A DNA stretch of 33,900 nt from Candidatus Acutalibacter stercorigallinarum (GTDB taxonomy: Bacteria; Bacillota; Clostridia; Oscillospirales; Acutalibacteraceae): positions 1-33,900 of the forward strand of contig DXIW01000006.1 of assembly GCA_019112625.1 (NCBI GenBank), written 5' to 3'. Under the pieces are notes generated by a model, which saw nothing but the letters and a program-made list of their open reading frames with translations, had not been told where the DNA came from and searched no databases. Both the position numbers and the translations under genes were made by a program. Positions 29,606 through 33,900 of the stretch are shown one piece after another. Positions within the stretch are counted from its first letter, which is position 1. Every line of letters begins with the position of its first letter.

Positions 29606-30973
29606 TTAGTCCAGGGGGCGCATTTCCAGAACCTCCCAGGTGCAGTCCAGCTCCTGGCGGCTGAGGCTGCGGTCCGGGTACTCCGCCTCGCCCTGCTGGT
29701 TGTCGGTGGGGTCGCTGCGCAGATGGTCCTTGGGCGGGTCAAATTCCCACTGGAATTGGGAGTTTGCCGCCATGCGGTAGGGGTCCAGGTTGCCGAAGTA
29801 GTGCTGGTGCAGCAGCTGGGACCCGGCCCGGTAGGCGCTGCCGCCGAAGGAGGGGTCCGCGAACAGCCAGCCGTAGGGGGCGATGTAGAACTGGGCCCAG
29901 TCGTGGCTGCCGGCTTCGTAGGGGGTGACGTATAGTCCACTCTGCCACCGGGCCGGGATGCCGGCGCAGCGGCACAGGGTGATGAACAGCAGGGCCTGGA
30001 CGCCGCAGTCCCCCTTTTGGTTCAGGGCGGCGTACTCGGGGATCTGGGTGATGGTGAAATACTCCCGCATGAAGGAGTAGGTCACCTTGGTGGTGCAGTA
30101 GTCGTAGAAGCGGCGGGCCAGCAGCAGGGGGTTGGTCTCCCCGGCGGAGAGCTCGCTGCACAGGGCCCGGAGGAAGGGGGTAAAGCGGATGTGGGGCGCC
30201 TGCTCCTGGGTGTCGAAGTCCGGCTGGATGGGGGAGACCTTCTCCGGGTCCAGGGCGTGGTAGGCTGCGATGGAGTCATACTCGCACTCCACGGTGAAGG
30301 GGATATTCTCCTGGGGGGCGCAGGCAAAGCAGATGGTCCGCTGGCCCGCGGTCTCCGGGGCGATCACCGCCTGCTGTGGGGACCAGCCGGTGACGCGGAT
30401 GTTCGCCATGTTCACCGCCGGGGCGGGGATGGGCAGGTGTACCCGCAGGGGCTCCCCGGGGCGGAAGGCCTGGTCGGCGACGCGCAGGGTGCCCCGCAGC
30501 CGGATGTGCCGGCCGGCCCGGCCCTTCTCCTGCATCTCGGCCACGGTCTCTTTCAACAGGCGCTTGTTGTTGGACTCGGCCTGGTCGGGCTCCCCGGCCC
30601 GGCGGGCGATGTCCGGGTACACGGTGATGAGGGTGTCGTAAAAACTGTGGCAGAAGTAGGGCTTGCCGTCCCGGTAGATCCAGTCGATCTGGCTGCTGTC
30701 CTCCAGCTCCCGCATCTCCTCCGCGGTAAAGCCGGGGATGTGCTCCTGCAGGATCTTCAGGCCCTCCTCCTCGCTGTAGATGTAGTCCCGGGGCAGCCGG
30801 CGGAGGATCTCCGTCTCCAGCTCCAGGCGCTTTACCAGGGCGAAGGGCAGCTTTCCGGAATCCAGCCGCCGGCGGATCAGGCGCTGGGCGCGTTCAAAAT
30901 CGCCGCACCATTTGGCCTTTTCAATATCCTCCGGCAGGGGGATCTCCAAATAGCGCATTTGGTCTAAAGTCAT
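29606..30973 (-). CDS. Transglutaminase-like (papain fold) cytosolic protein
   Basis: Protein of 455 residues without signal peptide or membrane helix. The C-terminal half has the transglutaminase-like triad: C323 in NQKGDCGVQALLFITLCRCAGIP, H357 in GSHDWAQFY and D373 in WLFADPSFGG. This is the usual order and spacing of the Transglut_core domain, so the protein is likely a cysteine peptidase or amide-transfer enzyme. The N-terminal half (1-150) is charged and helical; the middle (155-240) is beta-rich (HLPIPAPAVNMANIRVTGW) and resembles the beta domain that precedes such cores. The target is unknown. AGGGAGG precedes the ATG at 30973, and an extended -10 promoter lies just upstream. Confidence 0.85.
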   Translation of the reverse strand: MTLDQMRYLEIPLPEDIEKAKWCGDFERAQRLIRRRLDSGKLPFALVKRLELETEILRRLPRDYIYSEEEGLKILQEHIPGFTAEEMRELEDSSQIDWIYRDGKPYFCHSFYDTLITVYPDIARRAGEPDQAESNNKRLLKETVAEMQEKGRAGRHIRLRGTLRVADQAFRPGEPLRVHLPIPAPAVNMANIRVTGWSPQQAVIAPETAGQRTICFACAPQENIPFTVECEYDSIAAYHALDPEKVSPIQPDFDTQEQAPHIRFTPFLRALCSELSAGETNPLLLARRFYDYCTTKVTYSFMREYFTITQIPEYAALNQKGDCGVQALLFITLCRCAGIPARWQSGLYVTPYEAGSHDWAQFYIAPYGWLFADPSFGGSAYRAGSQLLHQHYFGNLDPYRMAANSQFQWEFDPPKDHLRSDPTDNQQGEAEYPDRSLSRQELDCTWEVLEMRPLD

Positions 30974-30996
30974 AGTAAATTCCTCCCTTTTTCCCG

Positions 30997-31025
30997 ATCA
31001 TACCACGGCCCCGCCCAAAAAGCAA
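30997..31025 (-). promoter_or_regulatory. Promoter for the transglutaminase-like gene
   Basis: Minus strand: TTGCTT (31025-31020), 17-bp spacer, TATGAT (31002-30997), with TG one base upstream of the -10. Confidence 0.75.
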
Positions 31026-31037
31026 CAGGGACGGGCG

Positions 31038-31068
31038 AAAAAAGCGGGCGGCCTGCTGGGCCGCCCGC
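31038..31068 (-). terminator. Intrinsic terminator of the V-ATPase operon
   Basis: GCGGGCGGCC (31044-31053) and GGCCGCCCGC (31059-31068) pair perfectly, and six T follow on the minus strand. The end lies just before the next promoter. Confidence 0.93.
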
Positions 31069-31074
31069 CGGGCC

Positions 31075-31731
31075 TTACAGCGTCTCGTAGCCGTGGGCCT
31101 CCTGGAGCATCATGTCCTTTACCTTCATCAGGCGGATCTGGGTGGAGCGCTCGTTCTCGTCCAGCTTCATGGAGATATACTTGATGTTCTCCTGCAGCCG
31201 GGGGATGACCACGTGCTCCAGGGCGTTGACCCGGCGCCGTGTCTTTTCAATCTCCGCCGCCATAAGCTGGCAGGCCTTCTCCCGTTCCGCCAGCTGGAGC
31301 ATGGCGGGGAAGATGTCCGACAGGGACTGCACCGCGCCGTCCAGGTCGCTGGAGGTAAAGGCAAAGCCGTAGGAGAAGATATCGTTTTTATCCGGGGTGC
31401 GGGTGTGGAAGGTGAATTTGGGGATCTCCACGCTCATCACGTTCTCCAAGGTGTAGTCCAGGGATACCCGCTGCTTGGGGGCCAGCAGGGCGGTGTTCAG
31501 CACCTCGTCCTGCATCCCGGCCCGGGCCAGGAGGAAGTTTTTGTTGGCCGCCTGGATGCCCGCCTCTACCTGTTCCCGCAGGGCTTTGTTCTCCCGCACC
31601 TGGTCCAGGAATTGACGCATCAGCTCATCCCGCTTATCCTTCAGCAGCTTGTGGCCCCGGGTGGCGGTGGCCAGCTTTTTCTTCAGGCGGGTGAGCTCCA
31701 TCCGGGTGGGGTTGACCTGTGTTCCGGCCAA
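31075..31731 (-). CDS. ntpD: V-type ATPase subunit D
   Basis: Central rotor stalk of the V/A-type ATPase, 218 residues. The N-terminal helix VNPTRMELTRLKKKLATATRGHKLLKDKRDELMRQF is highly conserved, and a C-terminal helix (about 170-215) completes the coiled coil. The start codon appears to be TTG at 31731, giving the usual MAxxQVNPTR beginning, with AAAGGTG about 10 bases upstream in the end of the B gene. An ATG at 31701 would remove conserved residues. It lies 6 bp after the B subunit and ends the operon. Confidence 0.94.
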   Translation of the reverse strand: MAGTQVNPTRMELTRLKKKLATATRGHKLLKDKRDELMRQFLDQVRENKALREQVEAGIQAANKNFLLARAGMQDEVLNTALLAPKQRVSLDYTLENVMSVEIPKFTFHTRTPDKNDIFSYGFAFTSSDLDGAVQSLSDIFPAMLQLAEREKACQLMAAEIEKTRRRVNALEHVVIPRLQENIKYISMKLDENERSTQIRLMKVKDMMLQEAHGYETL

Positions 31732-31737
31732 GAGTCA

Positions 31738-33111
31738 TCACACCTTTCCGTAGTACTGGTCCAAAAGGCTGTCGCTGATGCGCTTGAGCTCGCTGCGGGG
31801 CAGGATGGACAGCAGCTTCCAGCCCAGGTCCAAAGTCTCCTCAATGTCCCGGTCGGTATTGTAGCCCTGGGACACGTATTCGTTCTCGAAGGCGTCGGCA
31901 AACTTGGCGTAGAGCTTATCCAGCTCGGTGAGGGCGGCCTCGCCCAGCACCACCATCAGCTCCTTGGCGTCCTTGCCCCGGGCGTAGGCGGCGAAGAGCT
32001 GGTTCATGGTGGCGGAGTGGTCCTTCCGGGTCTTGCCCTCGCCGATGCCCTTGTCTTTTAGCCGGGACAGGGAGGGCAGCACGTCGATGGGCGGCGCGAT
32101 GTTCTTCCGGTACAGGTCCCGGCTGAGGATGATCTGCCCCTCGGTGATATACCCGGTCAGGTCGGGGATGGGGTGGGTCTTGTCGTCCTCGGGCATGGAG
32201 AGGATGGGGATGAGGGTGATGGAGCCTGTTTTCCCCTTTTGCCGGCCAGCCCGCTCGTAGAGGGAGGCCAGGTCCGTGTACATATAGCCGGGGTAGCCCC
32301 GGCGGCCGGGCACCTCTTTCCGGGCGGCGGAGACCTCCCGCAGGGCGTCGGCATAGTTGGTGATATCCGTGAGGATGACCAGCACATGGTAGTTCTTTTC
32401 AAAAGCCAGGTACTCCGCGGCGGTAAGGGCCATGCGGGGGGTGGCGATACGCTCGACCGCCGGGTCGTTGGCCAGGTTGACAAAGAGCACCGTGCGGTCG
32501 ATGGCGCCGGTCTCCCGGAAGCTCTGGATGAAGTAGTCCGACTCCCCGAAGGTGATGCCCATGGCGGCGAACACCACCACAAAGGGCTCGCTGGTGCCCC
32601 GCACCTTGGCCTGCCGGGCGATCTGGGCGGCCAGCTGGGCGTGGGGCAGGCCGCTGGCGGAGAAGATGGGCAGCTTCTGGCCCCGCACCAGGGTGTTCAG
32701 CCCGTCGATGGCGGAGACACCGGTCTGGATGAATTCCTGGGGGTAGCTGCGGGCGGCGGGGTTCATGGGCAGCCCGTTGATGTCGTCCCGCCGGTCGGGA
32801 AGGATCTCCGGCCCGCCGTCGATGGGCCGGCCCAGGCCGTCGAACACCCGGCCCAGCATGTCCTCGCTGACCCCCAGCTCCATGCTGCGTCCCAAAAAGC
32901 GCACCTTGCTGCTGGTGAGGTTGATGCCCGTGGAGCTCTCGAACAGCTGCACCAGGGCGTTGCCCTCGTTGATCTCCAGCACCTTGCAGCGCCGTTTTTC
33001 CCCGTTGAACAATTCAATCTCACCCAGCTCGTCGTAGGCCACGTTCTCCACGCCCCGCACCAGCATCAGGGGACCGGCCACTTCCTGGATCGTGCGATAT
33101 TCCTTTGGCAT
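31738..33111 (-). CDS. ntpB: V-type ATPase subunit B
   Basis: Non-catalytic nucleotide-binding subunit of the V1 head, 457 residues. Motifs include [53 protein letters not shown], and [18 protein letters not shown]-type text, which replaces a true P-loop. [45 protein letters not shown] and the C-terminal [15 protein letters not shown]-like region are also typical. The start shares one base with the A subunit stop (TGATG), so they are translationally coupled. The enzyme pumps H+ or Na+; the ion-binding K subunit is outside the window. Confidence 0.97.
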   Translation of the reverse strand: MPKEYRTIQEVAGPLMLVRGVENVAYDELGEIELFNGEKRRCKVLEINEGNALVQLFESSTGINLTSSKVRFLGRSMELGVSEDMLGRVFDGLGRPIDGGPEILPDRRDDINGLPMNPAARSYPQEFIQTGVSAIDGLNTLVRGQKLPIFSASGLPHAQLAAQIARQAKVRGTSEPFVVVFAAMGITFGESDYFIQSFRETGAIDRTVLFVNLANDPAVERIATPRMALTAAEYLAFEKNYHVLVILTDITNYADALREVSAARKEVPGRRGYPGYMYTDLASLYERAGRQKGKTGSITLIPILSMPEDDKTHPIPDLTGYITEGQIILSRDLYRKNIAPPIDVLPSLSRLKDKGIGEGKTRKDHSATMNQLFAAYARGKDAKELMVVLGEAALTELDKLYAKFADAFENEYVSQGYNTDRDIEETLDLGWKLLSILPRSELKRISDSLLDQYYGKV

Positions 33112-33900
33112 CAGTAGTCCTCCTTTGTCTGCTTGGCTTCGTGGAGCTCCCGCTCCAGCTGCAGGGACACGGCCTCAAAGGCCTGCCGCAGCTGGTCCGC
33201 TGGGGTGTATTTGAACCGCCCGATCTGCTCCCGTACCGGCAGCGCGATGAGCTTTTCGATGTCCGCCCCCTCCTGGAGGGCGGCCTGGGCTTTCTCGTAA
33301 TACTGGAGGATCAGGAGCATCATGTCGTGCTGCTTCTCCAGGGGGGTGTAGGTGTCCACCTCGTCAAAGGCGTTTTGATGGAGGAAGTCCTCCCGGATGG
33401 ACCGGGCGGCCTCCAGCTTCAGGCGGTCCGGGGCGGACAGGGCATCCATGCCCACCAGCTGGACGATCTCCTCCAGCTCCGCCTCCTCCTGGAGCAGGCG
33501 CATGAGCTGGGTGCGCAGCTGCACCCAATCCTTGGCCACATGGCGGGTGAACCACTGCTCCATGGTGTCCAGGTACAAAGAGTAGCTGGTGAGCCAGTTG
33601 ACCGCGGGGAAGTGGCGCTTGTAGGCCAGGGAGGAATCCAGCCCCCAGAACACCTTGACGATGCGCAGGGTGGCCTGGGACACGGGCTCGGAGATGTCGC
33701 CGCCGGGCGGGGACACGGCCCCGATGACGGACAGGGCGCCCTCCCGCTCCTCGCTGCCCAGGGTGACCACCCGGCCCGCCCGCTCGTAGAACTGGGCCAG
33801 GCGGCTGCCCAGGTAGGCGGGGTAGCCCTCCTCGCCGGGCATCTCCTCCAGGCGGCCAGACATCTCCCGGAGGGCCTCGGCCCAGCGGGAGGTGGAGTCG
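33111..33900 (-). CDS. ntpA: V-type ATPase subunit A, C-terminal part
   Basis: The frame is open to the right edge; only about 262 C-terminal residues are seen. The first visible residues [42 protein letters not shown] are the well-conserved part of the catalytic A subunit that follows the Walker B region. [50 protein letters not shown] is also diagnostic. The P-loop and the A-specific insert lie outside the window. The C-terminal helical domain ends in KQTKEDY. It is the first gene visible of the A-B-D series on this strand. Confidence 0.97.
   Translation of the reverse strand, partial: DSTSRWAEALREMSGRLEEMPGEEGYPAYLGSRLAQFYERAGRVVTLGSEEREGALSVIGAVSPPGGDISEPVSQATLRIVKVFWGLDSSLAYKRHFPAVNWLTSYSLYLDTMEQWFTRHVAKDWVQLRTQLMRLLQEEAELEEIVQLVGMDALSAPDRLKLEAARSIREDFLHQNAFDEVDTYTPLEKQHDMMLLILQYYEKAQAALQEGADIEKLIALPVREQIGRFKYTPADQLRQAFEAVSLQLERELHEAKQTKEDY

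Noticed and set aside
1-33900. Mobile elements, tRNA or rRNA genes, CRISPR arrays, phage genes or toxin-antitoxin pairs
   Set aside because: A read-through found no transposase, integrase, recombinase, regular spacer repeats or cloverleaf ends.

Overview
The window looks like chromosomal DNA of a GC-rich anaerobic Gram-positive bacterium, most likely a Clostridia/Oscillospiraceae-type gut organism (Flavonifractor/Lawsonibacter-like; an inference). Supporting signs are a group A [FeFe] hydrogenase with a NuoF-like partner, a V-type ATPase operon, FeoAB, rubredoxin, LytR-CpsA-Psr cell-wall enzymes, a heterodimeric PyrK/PyrD dihydroorotate dehydrogenase, strong Shine-Dalgarno sites and many sigma-A promoters with 17-bp spacers. 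No transposase, integrase, CRISPR array, tRNA or rRNA was seen.

Layout. 1-2503 (+): end of a NuoF-like hydrogenase subunit and the [FeFe] hydrogenase, closed by a terminator. 2567-8455 (+): one tightly packed operon of a DUF218 membrane protein, pyrC, pyrF, pyrK, pyrD, a histidine phosphatase and ruvX. 8457-9460 (+): degV with its own promoter and terminator. 9463-11166 (+): a promoter, a long structured leader and the Mg2+ transporter gene mgtE. 11206-13101 (-): a Gfo/Idh/MocA oxidoreductase, a probable 6S RNA and a DUF1292 protein. 13213-14321 (+): a consensus promoter, about 1.07 kb of apparently non-coding, A-rich, hairpin-dense sequence, and a strong terminator. 14382-19353 (+): HD protein, GtrA-family protein, two LCP proteins and a nucleotidyltransferase (cell-envelope cluster). 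19360-19541 (-): a second candidate structured RNA. 19605-22067 (+): secG, a GNAT protein and a methionine gamma-lyase-family protein. 22083-24633 (-): feoA-feoB-small Cys-rich protein with a palindromic operator candidate. 24663-27087 (+): adenosine deaminase and an M23 peptidase. 27101-29238 (-): mannonate dehydratase and a TIM-barrel isomerase. 29295-29591 (+): rubredoxin behind a perfect palindrome. 29606-31025 (-): a transglutaminase-like protein. 31038-33900 (-): V-ATPase subunits A (partial), B and D.

The most unusual object is the transcription unit at 13213-14321. It has a near-perfect promoter preceded by an A/T-rich tract, no credible coding frame, numerous local hairpins (two with GNRA loops), a probable pseudoknot, long-range helices that compete with local hairpins, and a strong terminator. 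It has the hallmarks of the giant ornate bacterial RNAs (OLE, GOLLD, ROOL), but I cannot assign it to any of them. Two further RNA candidates deserve attention: the mgtE leader, which lacks the M-box signature, and the minus-strand RNA between the nucleotidyltransferase gene and secG.
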